A stretch of 35,052 bases of DNA from Actinoallomurus sp. (lineage in GTDB: Bacteria > Actinomycetota > Actinomycetes > Streptosporangiales > Streptosporangiaceae): NCBI GenBank assembly GCA_025964685.1, contig JAOPYG010000161.1, forward strand, positions 1 through 35,052, given 5' to 3'. Both the position numbers and the translations under genes were made by a program. Position 1 is the stretch's first letter. Every line of letters starts with the position of its first letter. This document shows positions 1-11,572 of the stretch, piece after piece. Under the pieces are notes generated by a model. The model saw nothing but the letters and a program-made list of their open reading frames with translations, made no database searches and was not told where the DNA came from.

Positions 1-2892
<2,892 letters not shown>

Positions 2893-2893
<1 letters not shown>

Positions 2894-3114
2894 CAGGCCC
2901 CCTGGGCGGACGCGACCGCGGCGGCCACGAGGGCGCCCACGGTCAGGAGTGCGGCGACGGCGCAGATCAGGAGCGCGCGCGGGCTCGGCGCCTTGGCGCG
3001 CAGGACCGTGTCGTTGGGATCGACGGGGACATGGCCGTGCGATCCGGCGTCGGCCGCGTGGTCGGCCTCGTGACCGGAGACATCGTCGGGTACGTCGCTG
3101 GAGACGTCGTTCAC
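2893..3114 (-). CDS. Small single-pass membrane protein between carA and carB
   Basis: A 73-residue protein of unknown function embedded in the pyr operon. The GTG start at 3114 overlaps the carA stop (GTGA), and its TGA overlaps the carB ATG, so it is almost certainly co-translated with both. The N-terminal ~45 residues are hydrophilic, acidic and His-rich ([14 protein letters not shown]). One hydrophobic segment of about 25 residues ([22 protein letters not shown]) lies near the C-terminus with only a short tail after it, so it looks tail-anchored or single-pass. Streptomycetes, as I recall, carry a larger membrane protein at a different place in this operon, between pyrC and carA. Whether the two are related cannot be judged from sequence alone. 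The coupled start and stop make it a real gene; the function is unknown. Confidence 0.8.
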
Positions 3115-4217
3115 TTGGTCATCAGCTCGCAGAAGGTCTCGAAGAGGCCGGTGGCGTCGTGCGGGCCGGGGGCGGCCTCGGGGTGGTACTGGACGCTGAA
3201 CGCGGGACGGTCGAGCAGCCGCAGCCCCTCCACCACCCCGTCATTGAGGTCCACGTGGCTGACCTCGGCGCGGCCGTACGGCGTGTCGAACGGCCCGTCG
3301 AGGGCCGCCTCCACGGCGAAGCCGTGGTTGTGGCTGGTGATGTGCACCCGGCTGGTGACGCGGTCCTGTACGGGCTGGTTGACCCCGCGGTGGCCGAACC
3401 GCAGCTTGTAGGTGCCCAGGCCGAGGGCACGGCCCAGCATCTGGTTGCCCAGGCAGATGCCGAAGACCGGGGTGCCGGTCTCCAGGACGCCCGCCATCGA
3501 GGCGACCGCGTAGTCGCACGCGGCAGGGTCGCCGGGCCCGTTGCTGTAGAAGACGCCGTCCGGTTCGAGGGCGAGGATCTCCTCGGCGGTGACCGTCGCG
3601 GGCAGCACGTGCACCTCGCAGCCGCGTTCGGCCATGCGGCGCGGCGTCATCGTCTTGATGCCGAGGTCCACCGCCGCGACCCGGTGGCGGACCTCGCCGT
3701 CGGGGCGCACGACGTACGGCTCGGCGGTCGAGACCTGGCGAGCCAGGTCGGCACCGATCATGTCGGGGCTGGCCAGGACACGGTCGAGCAGCACGGCGGG
3801 CTCGGTCTCCCGGGTGCTGATGCCGGCGCGCATGGCGCCGCGCTCGCGCAGGTGGCGGGTGAGCGCCCGGGTGCCCTGGACGGCGATGCCGACGACGCCG
3901 TACGCGCGCAGCTCGTCCTCAAGCGACCGGAGCGCCCGCCAGCTCGAGGTGACGCGCGAGGGCTCGCGCAGGACGTAGCCGGCGACCTGGACGCGGCCGG
4001 ACTCGGCGTCCTCGTCGTTGACGCCGGTGTTGCCGATGTGCGGCGCGGTCATGGCGACGATCTGCCGGTGGTACGACGGGTCGGTCAGGGTCTCCTGGTA
4101 GCCGGTCATGCCGGTGTTGAAGACCATCTCACCGAAGGCCTCGCCCTCGGCGCCGTACGCGGTGCCGTGGAACGTGCGGCCGTCCTCCAGGACCAGCAGC
4201 GCGGGCTGGGGGGTCAT
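3111..4217 (-). CDS. carA: Carbamoyl-phosphate synthase small (glutaminase) subunit
   Basis: Glutamine amidotransferase subunit that hydrolyses Gln and passes ammonia to CarB. It has 368 residues, the usual family length. The N-terminal CPSase_sm domain begins [20 protein letters not shown] and contains [10 protein letters not shown]. The C-terminal class I GATase has the nucleophile Cys255 in FGICLGNQM, the SHNHGFAV segment near residue 295, and the His345/Glu347 pair in QYHPEA. The ATG at 4217 overlaps the pyrC stop (ATGA), which fixes the start despite a much longer open frame upstream. Its stop overlaps the GTG of the small membrane protein, keeping the whole operon translationally coupled. 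Confidence 0.97.
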   Translation of the reverse strand: MTPQPALLVLEDGRTFHGTAYGAEGEAFGEMVFNTGMTGYQETLTDPSYHRQIVAMTAPHIGNTGVNDEDAESGRVQVAGYVLREPSRVTSSWRALRSLEDELRAYGVVGIAVQGTRALTRHLRERGAMRAGISTRETEPAVLLDRVLASPDMIGADLARQVSTAEPYVVRPDGEVRHRVAAVDLGIKTMTPRRMAERGCEVHVLPATVTAEEILALEPDGVFYSNGPGDPAACDYAVASMAGVLETGTPVFGICLGNQMLGRALGLGTYKLRFGHRGVNQPVQDRVTSRVHITSHNHGFAVEAALDGPFDTPYGRAEVSHVDLNDGVVEGLRLLDRPAFSVQYHPEAAPGPHDATGLFETFCELMTK

Positions 4218-5493
4218 ACGACCTTTCCTTCCAGTACGGTCGGGCGGCCGCGCAGGAACGTCGCCTGCACGCGCCCGGGCAGCTCGATGCCGGCGAACGG
4301 CGTGTTGCGGCTCTTGGACACCGAGGCGGCCGGGTCGACGACCGCGCGCGCGGCGGGGTCGTAGAGGGTCAGGTTGGCCGGCGCGCCCGGCGCGGGCAGG
4401 TGTCCCTGGCCGCCGACATGGCCGATGCGCGCGGGCCGTACGGACATGCGGTCGGCCAGCCCGGCCCAGTCGAGCAGCCCGGTGTCGACCATGGCCGCCT
4501 GCGCGACGGACAGGGCGGTCTCCAGCCCGATCATCCCCATCGCGGCCGGCGCCCACTCGGTCTCCTTCGCCTCGACCGGGTGCGGGGCGTGGTCGGTGGC
4601 GACGCAGTCGATGGTGCCGTCGGCGAGGGCCTCGCGCAGCGCCTCGACGTCGGCCTTCGTGCGCAGCGGGGGGTTGACCTTGAAGATCGGGTCGTAGGTC
4701 TCGGCGAGCTCGTCGGTGAGGAACAGGTGGTGCGGGGTGACCTCGGCGGTGACCTGCCAGCCCTTGCTCTTGGCCCACCGGATGAGCTCGACGGACCCGG
4801 CCGTGGAGACGTGGCAGACGTGCAGCCGGGAGCCGACGTGCGCGGCGAGCAGGCAGTCGCGGGAGATGATCGCCTCCTCGGCCACGGCGGGCCAGCCGGC
4901 CAGGCCGAGCCGCCCCGACACCTCGCCTTCGTTCATCTGGGCGTGCTCGGTCAGGCGCGGCTCCTGGGCGTGCTGGGCGACGACGCCGTCGAAGGCCTTG
5001 ACGTACTCCAGCGCGCGGCGCATCAGGACCGCGTCGTCCACGCAGTGGCCGTCGTCGGAGAACACCCGTACGTGCGCGGCGGAGTCGGCCATCGCGCCGA
5101 GTTCGGCGAGCTTGCGGCCCTCGATGCCGCGGGTGACCGCGCCGACCGGGTGCACGTCGCAGTAGCCGGCCTCGCGGCCCAGGCGCCAGACCTGCTCGAC
5201 CACGCCGGCGGTGTCGGCCACCGGCTCGGTGTTGGCCATGGCGTGCACGGCGGTGAACCCGCCCGCCGCGGCGGCGCGCGTACCGGACTCGACGGTCTCG
5301 GCGTCCTCGCGGCCGGGCTCGCGCAGATGGGTGTGCAGGTCGACCAGGCCGGGCAGCGCGATCAGGCCGTCGGCCTCGATGGTCTCCGCGCCCTTCGCGT
5401 CGAGGTTCACGCCGATCTCGTCGATGACGCCGCCGTCGATGCGGATGTCCTTCGGCTCGCCGCCGAGGACGCGGGCGCCCTTGATCAGGTAGG

Positions 5494-5497
<4 letters not shown>
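4214..5497 (-). CDS. pyrC: Dihydroorotase
   Basis: Third step of UMP synthesis: cyclises N-carbamoyl-aspartate to dihydroorotate in the cytoplasm. It has 427 residues, typical of the class I amidohydrolase-fold enzymes. The metal-binding HTH motif lies in [14 protein letters not shown] (about residues 55-70). Further metal ligands are in HVCHVSTAG and [11 protein letters not shown], and the catalytic Asp is in [10 protein letters not shown]. The ATG at 5497 overlaps the pyrB stop (ATGA), so the in-frame extension upstream is not used. It ends in an ATGA overlap with carA. Confidence 0.97.
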
Positions 5498-7065
<1,568 letters not shown>

Positions 7066-7077
7066 ATCGGCCGTTTC

Positions 7078-7083
7078 ACGGTA
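7078..7083 (-). promoter_or_regulatory. Probable -10 box of the pyr operon
   Basis: TACCGT on the minus strand (7083-7078). Initiation about seven bases downstream (near 7071) would give a leader of roughly 48 nt that begins just before the anti-SD CCTTT and contains only the PyrR hairpin and the SD. No good -35 match is visible. Confidence 0.4.
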
Positions 7084-7261
7084 GCAGCCCGTGGCGGCCG
7101 AACCTCCACCCGGTACCACTAAGTTTTCGCAGGTGACGCCACCCGGGCCGCGACGCCCGCTTCGCGGGAAAGGCCTTGCGGGCAAGGGTTTTCGCGGCCT
7201 CGACCCCCGCCAGGCGACCACGATGGCCGATGACGGATTCGACCGGTTTTTTCCAATCGGC

Positions 7262-7302
7262 TTGACCTGGAGCCCTACCCGTTTTACCGTCACTGTCCGT
7301 AA
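7262..7302 (+). promoter_or_regulatory. bldD promoter with overlapping BldD box
   Basis: TTGACC (7262-7267), a 17-bp spacer and TACCGT (7285-7290) form a sigma-70-type promoter. TCACTGTCCGTAA (7290-7302) fits the BldD operator pattern TNAC-N5-GTNA and covers the end of the -10 and the expected start site. BldD represses its own promoter in Streptomyces coelicolor, so autorepression is the natural reading. The remaining leader to the ATG is about 160 nt and holds a GGGGG-CACACA-CCCCC hairpin near 7390. I see no gene in 7066-7459. Confidence 0.65.
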
Positions 7303-7459
7303 CCATCCCAGGAGATGGACCCCTCGGACGGCCGGCCCCCCGGGCAGGCCGAAAGTGCGCCCCTGGACGCACGCGTTTCCGTGGAGGCGGGGGCACACAC
7401 CCCCTGGTCCCCCTCCCAGGACTTGTCGACGACGAGAAAGTGAGCCTGGGGGCCGCAAT

Positions 7460-7954
7460 ATGCCGTCTGAATACGCAAAGGCTCTCGGCGCGAGACTTCG
7501 CGCCATCCGTACCCAGCAGGGCCTGTCCCTGCACGGTGTGGAGGAGAAATCCCGTGGCCGCTGGAAGGCCGTCGTCGTGGGTTCGTACGAGCGGGGCGAC
7601 CGCGCCGTCACCGTTCAGAAGCTGTCCGAGCTCGCCGAGTTCTATGGCGTGCCGGTGTCGGAATTGCTCCCTGGTGGAGCCGCGCCGAGTCCGCTCGGCC
7701 CGACACCGAAGCTCGTCATCGATCTGGAGCGACTCCAGCAGCTTCCGAAGGACAAGGCCGGTCCACTCGCCCGATACGCCGCGACGATCCAGAGCCAGCG
7801 GGGCGACTACAACGGAAAGGTCCTGTCCATCCGGCAGGAAGATCTGCGTTCTCTGGCGGTGATCTATGACAAGTCACCGACCGAACTGACCGAGGAGCTC
7901 ATCGGCTGGGGCGTTCTCGACCCTGAGGCACGCCGCGCCGTCGAGGCTTTCTGA
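7460..7954 (+). CDS. bldD: Developmental master regulator BldD
   Basis: Global repressor of sporulation genes during vegetative growth in filamentous actinomycetes; dimerised by tetrameric cyclic di-GMP. It has 164 residues. The N-terminal XRE-type helix-turn-helix (residues ~8-70, LGARLRAIRTQQGLSLHGVEEKS) is followed by a C-terminal domain carrying the c-di-GMP signature RGD-X8-RQED at residues 114-128, at the spacing known from S. coelicolor BldD. The ATG at 7460 gives MPSEYAKALG, matching the family start. The gene is divergent from pyrR, as in streptomycetes. Downstream the neighbourhood differs: I do not see the nusB/efp genes I would expect near bldD. A strong hairpin terminator follows the stop. 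Confidence 0.97.
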   Translation: MPSEYAKALGARLRAIRTQQGLSLHGVEEKSRGRWKAVVVGSYERGDRAVTVQKLSELAEFYGVPVSELLPGGAAPSPLGPTPKLVIDLERLQQLPKDKAGPLARYAATIQSQRGDYNGKVLSIRQEDLRSLAVIYDKSPTELTEELIGWGVLDPEARRAVEAF

Positions 7955-7963
7955 CCTGCTTCA

Positions 7964-8009
7964 CCGAAGTGGTGCGGTGATCTTTGTTCCGACCACCGCA
8001 CCACCTCGG
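7964..8009 (+). terminator. bldD terminator hairpin
   Basis: GTGGTGCGGTG (7969-7979) pairs perfectly with CACCGCACCAC (7994-8004). Beyond one mismatch, CCGA (7964-7967) pairs with TCGG (8006-8009). It starts 10 nt after the bldD stop; the loop is T-rich but there is no T tract after the stem. Confidence 0.75.
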
Positions 8010-8012
8010 CGG

Positions 8013-8153
8013 ACCGGGCCGGGCTGCCGCACGCCCTGACACCCGGCCCTCGGTGGACCTACGGGTCCCGCCGTTTCGGGGGGAACGACGGCGGGACCCG
8101 CGGCCGGACCGGCCGCTCCGGTGAGTAGGCCGGTCCGCCCGGACACACCGGGC
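8013..8153. repeat. Cluster of consecutive inverted repeats in a gene-free stretch
   Basis: Four more stems follow the bldD terminator. They are 8013-8023 with 8042-8054 (one bulge), the 13-bp perfect stem CGGGTCCCGCCGT/ACGGCGGGACCCG (8062-8074 with 8088-8100), GCGGCCGG-A-CCGGCCGC (8100-8116), and GCCCGG/CCGGGC (8137-8142 with 8148-8153). The gene-free stretch runs from 7955 to 8450. The part from 8154 to about 8430 shows no convincing coding or RNA signal. Confidence 0.6.
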
Positions 8154-8431
8154 ATCCCGCAATGCCCTACGCGCGCCCGGGTGCCCACAACCGCCGGCCA
8201 GCCGGCGCGCCCGACCGGCACGGCGAGTTTGTGGGAGCTTTGGAGGTCTCAGATCGCCGAGCCCGACCAGCGAACCGGGCAGCGGCCTGGACAGAGACGG
8301 AGTCTCCGCCCCCACCACGGGACCGCCAGCCCCAACCGGCCTCGGTGTTCTCATGGCCTCCCGGGCCCGCGCCTCCTTCGGCCTCAGCTCGTTCAAGCAC
8401 CTCCCCGCACACCAGGACCGCGATGACGTCA

Positions 8432-8449
8432 GCCCCGCGAGGCCGGGGC
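8432..8449 (-). terminator. Possible terminator hairpin overlapping the downstream edge of the HEPN gene
   Basis: GCCCCG (8432-8437) pairs with CGGGGC (8444-8449) across a 6-nt loop, directly after the stop of the minus-strand HEPN gene at 8451. There is no T tract, so this is only a plausible factor-assisted or weak terminator. Confidence 0.35.
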
Positions 8450-8450
8450 C

Positions 8451-8900
8451 TCAGCCGGCGACCGGGAGCATCGGCTGGCTGTCGATGCCCAGGGTGGTCT
8501 CCACGAGTGCGACGAAGACCTCCGCGTCGTGGAGCAGATCGTTGGCCTCGTGCACGGTCACCGCGCGTGGGAGACCGGCTTCGGCGGCCGCGCGTTTGCC
8601 CGCGCCCGCGGCGAAGAAGGCCGCCCATTCCCTCAAGGCCGGCTCGACCTCCGGAAGCAGCACCCACACGCTGCGGGGCCTGCCCCGGTGCTTGGCCGCC
8701 GGATCGCCGCGCGCCGCGAGCATCGCGGCCGCCGCGCGTAGTGCGGCCAGGTGCGCTGCGACGTAACGCGTCGCCGGCACGGCGGCCTCCGCCGCCTCGG
8801 CCAGGCCGTGTCGGGCCGTGTGCAACAGGGTGATCGCCGGCGGTGCCGGCCTGCGCCGTGGAACGGGGCGCAGAGGGACGGCCGTGGACCTTGCGGACAT
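8451..8900 (-). CDS. HEPN-domain protein, SAV_6107-like
   Basis: A 149-residue, mostly helical protein resembling the actinobacterial SAV_6107 HEPN family; HEPN domains are often RNases or RNA-binding parts of stress and conflict systems. After a basic, Pro-rich N-terminus (PLRPVPRRRPAPP) come the helices LLHTARHGLAEAAEAAVPATRYVAAHLAALRA, then PRSVWVLLPEV and ALREWAAFFA, then VTVHEANDLLHDAEVFVALVETTLG. A clear catalytic RX4-6H motif is not obvious, so nuclease activity is not claimed. The start is set by AAGGAGG (8913-8907) six bases before the ATG at 8900; the frame is open further upstream but looks non-coding there. A perfect LexA box lies about 160 bp upstream, suggesting SOS induction. 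As I recall, the family sits near dinB and mraZ in streptomycetes. Confidence 0.75.
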   Translation of the reverse strand: MSARSTAVPLRPVPRRRPAPPAITLLHTARHGLAEAAEAAVPATRYVAAHLAALRAAAAMLAARGDPAAKHRGRPRSVWVLLPEVEPALREWAAFFAAGAGKRAAAEAGLPRAVTVHEANDLLHDAEVFVALVETTLGIDSQPMLPVAG

Positions 8901-9061
8901 GGCGTGCCTCCTTCCGCTCGACGGGTCCCGGGAGCAACCCGGGGACGGCGCGGGCGAAACGCTTCCCCTCGTCCCGCCCGGCCGCCGCATCCCGCATGGC
9001 ATGCGCTGCCCAGCGAGACGAACCCCTCCGGTGCGGACCCGCGAGAACCCGCACCCGAGAC

Positions 9062-9077
9062 TCGAACACAGGTTCGA
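9062..9077. promoter_or_regulatory. LexA (SOS) box
   Basis: TCGAACACAGGTTCGA is a perfect match to the actinobacterial LexA operator TCGAAC-N4-GTTCGA. It lies a few bases downstream of the predicted start site of the minus-strand promoter that faces the HEPN gene. A degenerate second copy (9110-9125, one half-site intact) overlaps the -35. Confidence 0.75.
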
Positions 9078-9087
9078 GCGTGACTCC

Positions 9088-9116
9088 AGTAAACCGGCAC
9101 CACAAGCATTCGTCAA
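9088..9116 (-). promoter_or_regulatory. Predicted promoter of the HEPN gene
   Basis: On the minus strand, TTGACG (9116-9111), a 17-bp spacer and TTTACT (9093-9088). This would start transcription near 9081, directly before the LexA box, with a 5' leader of about 180 nt. The stretch 8901-9218 contains no other convincing gene. Confidence 0.5.
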
Positions 9117-9218
9117 CATGTTCGAATGACGGCGCGTCGTCCCAGGTCAGAGCCGTCGAACAGCGAGGGCGCGGCGGACCTTCGGCCGCGACGAGACCGC
9201 TCTCCGCCGCCGAACCCC

Positions 9219-9224
9219 TAGGGT
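9219..9224 (+). promoter_or_regulatory. -10 box for a leaderless ybaK-type mRNA
   Basis: TAGGGT ends 7 nt before the ATG at 9232, and no SD is present. The transcript most likely begins at or next to the start codon. Confidence 0.55.
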
Positions 9225-9231
9225 GCTGGCC

Positions 9232-9696
9232 ATGCATCCCAACACCGTGCGCGTCGCCGCGTGCCTGCGCGAGCTGGGCGCGGCCGGCGAGGTACGCGAG
9301 CTGCCCGAAGCCGCGCCCACCGCCGTCGCGGCCGCCGAACAGCTCGGCTGCGAGGTCGGAGCGATCGCGAACAGCCTGATCTTCGCCGCCGACGGCGAGC
9401 CCCTGCTCGTTCTCACCAGTGGCGCGCACCGCGTCGACACCGCCAAGGTCGCCGAGCAGCTCGGCGTCGCGAAGGTCAAGCGCGCCGACCCCGACTTCGT
9501 ACGCTCCGCCACGGGCCAGCCGATCGGGGGCGTCGCACCGGTCGGCCACCCGGCACCGGTTCGTACGCTCGTGGACAAGTGGCTCGCCGGGCACGAGGTC
9601 GTCTGGGCGGCCGGGGGCCACCCGCACACGATCTTCCCGACCTCGTACGACGAGCTCGTCCGGATCACCGGCGGCACGCCCACCGACGTCGAGTGA
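9232..9696 (+). CDS. YbaK/EbsC-family aminoacyl-tRNA deacylase
   Basis: A 154-residue stand-alone editing-domain protein. Relatives hydrolyse mischarged tRNAs such as Cys-tRNA(Pro) or Ala-tRNA(Pro); the exact substrate cannot be read from sequence. Seen: the N-terminal segment with CEVGAIANSLIFAADGEPLLVLTSGAHRVD, then the family signature ATGQPIGGVAPVGH (about residues 100-113) and the C-terminal AGGHPHTIFPTSYDEL. The ATG at 9232 is preferred over a GTG at 9223 because a TAGGGT box ends 7 nt upstream of it. It converges on the epoxide hydrolase gene, with only 7 nt between the two stops. Confidence 0.9.
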   Translation: MHPNTVRVAACLRELGAAGEVRELPEAAPTAVAAAEQLGCEVGAIANSLIFAADGEPLLVLTSGAHRVDTAKVAEQLGVAKVKRADPDFVRSATGQPIGGVAPVGHPAPVRTLVDKWLAGHEVVWAAGGHPHTIFPTSYDELVRITGGTPTDVE

Positions 9697-9703
9697 CCGC
9701 GGT

Positions 9704-10822
9704 TCAGTCGCGGTAGGGCCGGAACGCCGTACGGGCCTCGGCGGCAAAGACCTGCGGTGACTCCAAAGCGAGGAAATGCCCGCCTTCGTCCACCCTCGCG
9801 ATCCGGGTCAGACGCGGGTACGCCTGCCGCAGCCAGGACTCGGGCGGCACCGGGATCTCCGGCTCCTTCGTGAGGAGGATCGACGCCGGGACGGAGACCA
9901 CGCCGTCGGGGCCGAGCGGCGCGGAGTCGACCGTGTACAGGCGCAGGGAGCTGCCGATCGTACGGGTGGCCCAGTAGATCATCACGTTGGTGAGCAGATC
10001 GTCCGCGGACAGCTTGCCGCGCGTAGCCGGATCGCTCCAGGTCAGGAACTTCTCCAGGATCCACGCCGCGAGCCCGACCGGCGAGTCGATCAGCCCGTAC
10101 GTGAGGATCTGCGGGCGCGTCGCGTGCACGTGGGCGTACGCGCCGCGCTCGCGTTCCCATCGGCCTGCCGCGGCGAGGTAGTCCGTGTCGGCGATGTCGT
10201 GGGGCTTGAGCCAGTTCGCGGTCTGGATGGCCCGTACGGTGCCGGGGTGGCGAATGCCGAGGCGGTTGACCACGCCGCCGCCGATGTCGTCGCCGTGCGC
10301 GACGTACTGGCCGTAGCCGAGCCGGTCGACCATCAGCCGGTCGAAGAGGCCCGCGATCATGGCCCGGTCCAGGTGCCGATCCGGGCACTGGTCGGAGAAC
10401 CCGTACCCGGGCATGGCCGGGATGACGACGTCGAAGGCATCGCCCGGATCTCCGCCGTACGCCGCGGGGTCGGTCAGGGGACCGAGCACGCCGAGGTACT
10501 CCACGAACGAGCTGGGCCAGCCGTTGCTGAGCAGGAGAGGCAGCGGATTCGGGCCCTTGCCGCGCACGTGGATGAAGTGGATCCCGATGTCGTCGATGGT
10601 CGTCCGGTAGTGCGGAACCTCGTTCAGCCGGCGCTCCTGCGCCCGCCAGTCGTACTCGTCGCGCCAGTGGTCGACGAGGTCCTCGATGTCCACGATCATC
10701 TTGACGCTCTCGCCGCCGTCGAGGATCGGTGGCGCGGGTATGCGTGTCCGCTCCAGGCGGCCGGCGAGGTCGCCGAGGACCTCCTCGGCGATCGCGATGC
10801 GGAAGGGCTCGATGGGGGACAT
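9704..10822 (-). CDS. Epoxide hydrolase (alpha/beta hydrolase with EHN N-terminal domain)
   Basis: Probable epoxide ring-opening hydrolase, cytoplasmic, 372 residues. The N-terminal EHN-type segment (FRIAIAEEVLGDLAGRLERTRIP ... DWRAQERRLNEVPHYRTTIDDIGIHFIHVRG) is typical of microsomal-type bacterial epoxide hydrolases. The nucleophile elbow is HGDDIGG with Asp179 as predicted nucleophile, and the catalytic His is in DEGGHFLALESP near the C-terminus. The oxyanion-hole motif reads NGWPSS where the family usually has HGWP, a visible deviation. The ATG at 10822 (RBS GAGG about 7 nt upstream) is preferred over the adjacent in-frame GTG at 10825. It is divergent from the CGNR gene, with GTTACGG-like repeats between them. 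Substrate unknown. Confidence 0.88.
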   Translation of the reverse strand: MSPIEPFRIAIAEEVLGDLAGRLERTRIPAPPILDGGESVKMIVDIEDLVDHWRDEYDWRAQERRLNEVPHYRTTIDDIGIHFIHVRGKGPNPLPLLLSNGWPSSFVEYLGVLGPLTDPAAYGGDPGDAFDVVIPAMPGYGFSDQCPDRHLDRAMIAGLFDRLMVDRLGYGQYVAHGDDIGGGVVNRLGIRHPGTVRAIQTANWLKPHDIADTDYLAAAGRWERERGAYAHVHATRPQILTYGLIDSPVGLAAWILEKFLTWSDPATRGKLSADDLLTNVMIYWATRTIGSSLRLYTVDSAPLGPDGVVSVPASILLTKEPEIPVPPESWLRQAYPRLTRIARVDEGGHFLALESPQVFAAEARTAFRPYRD

Positions 10823-10835
10823 CACACTTCCTCTC

Positions 10836-10897
10836 GTTACGGTCTAAAACGCTACGTCTATCACAGGTTACGGGTTAACTCATTACGGGTGTAATGT
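10836..10897. promoter_or_regulatory. Divergent control region with repeated (G/A)TTACGG elements and an inverted repeat
   Basis: Three copies of (G/A)TTACGG lie at 10836-10842, 10867-10873 and 10882-10888. The last is part of the perfect inverted repeat CATTAC-GGGT-GTAATG (10881-10896). This overlaps TAATGT (10892-10897), a -10 box that ends 7 nt before the ATG of the CGNR gene. Confidence 0.5.
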
Positions 10898-10904
10898 TGG
10901 ACCC

Positions 10905-11432
10905 ATGGGAGCCAGACCGTCCGCACCCGGTTCGCTCGCGCTGGTGGAGGCGTTCCTGCGGACCCGGAACGAGATCTCGAACGCGGCCGACCTGAATCGC
11001 TGGTGTGCGGCGCACCGGCTGCCCGGCGGGATGAGCCCCCGCACCTTCGACCGGGTGCTCCGGCTGCGCGAGGCGCTGCGCTCGCTGATGCTCGCGAACA
11101 ACGCCGGCGATCCCGATCACGCGGCCGTGGACACGCTCAACGCCGAGATCGCGACATGCGGTCTGCGACCGGAGATCGCCCGGGACGGTTCGCGCGTACG
11201 CTGGCCGGCCACGGGAACCTCGCCCGGCGACCGACTGCTGGCACCGCTGCTCAGCGCCGTGATCGCCGCGATGACCGACGGCACCTGGCCACGGATGAAG
11301 GCCTGCGCCGCCGACGACTGCCGCTACGCGTTCTACGACCACACCCGCAACCGCTCGGGACGCTGGTGCGACGTGTCCGGCTGCGGCGCCAACGCCCGCA
11401 TGCGCGCCTACCGCCGGCGCCAGACCACCTAG
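10905..11432 (+). CDS. ABATE/CGNR zinc-finger protein, putative stress-response regulator
   Basis: A 175-residue protein with the two-part layout of the ABATE-CGNR family: an N-terminal helical domain (LALVEAFLRTRNEI ... LNRWCAAHRLP ... LREALRSLML) and a C-terminal treble-clef zinc finger. The predicted ligands are Cys134 and Cys139 (CAADDC) and Cys155 and Cys160 (CDVSGC), each pair separated by four residues. The family name motif CGNR is altered here to CGANAR. These proteins are thought to be DNA-binding regulators, but few have been tested. It probably starts leaderless from TAATGT 7 nt upstream. Divergent transcription makes the epoxide hydrolase gene its most likely target; that is inference. 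Confidence 0.82.
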   Translation: MGARPSAPGSLALVEAFLRTRNEISNAADLNRWCAAHRLPGGMSPRTFDRVLRLREALRSLMLANNAGDPDHAAVDTLNAEIATCGLRPEIARDGSRVRWPATGTSPGDRLLAPLLSAVIAAMTDGTWPRMKACAADDCRYAFYDHTRNRSGRWCDVSGCGANARMRAYRRRQTT

Positions 11433-11467
11433 CCGTGAGCGGCGGTGTTTGGCGAATTAGCGGCGGC

Positions 11468-11486
11468 ACCCCATCTGACGTGGGGT
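11468..11486 (+). terminator. Possible terminator after the CGNR gene
   Basis: ACCCCA (11468-11473) pairs with TGGGGT (11481-11486) across 7 nt, 35 nt after the CGNR stop. No T tract follows. Confidence 0.4.
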
Positions 11487-11572
11487 AGGGCCGTAACTCA
11501 GCCGTGCAGACAGTGGCGACGCAGGGTGGTACAACGGTCTCCTGAGGCTCTAGCGCACTCTCCGGAGCGTCC

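Noticed and set aside
7899-8426. Open frames of 86-165 codons on both strands after bldD
   Set aside because: Rich in Arg/Pro/Gly, no ribosome site, no motif; they overlap the hairpin cluster and look like non-coding GC-rich DNA.
8901-9119. N-terminal extension of the HEPN protein to an ATG at 9119
   Set aside because: The extension looks non-coding and would run through the LexA box; the AAGGAGG six bases before the ATG at 8900 is decisive.
8167-9747. 526-codon minus-strand frame spanning the HEPN gene and the ybaK-type gene
   Set aside because: Arg/Gly/Ala-rich shadow translation; the HEPN gene (other frame) and the YbaK-type gene (other strand) are clearly the real ones.
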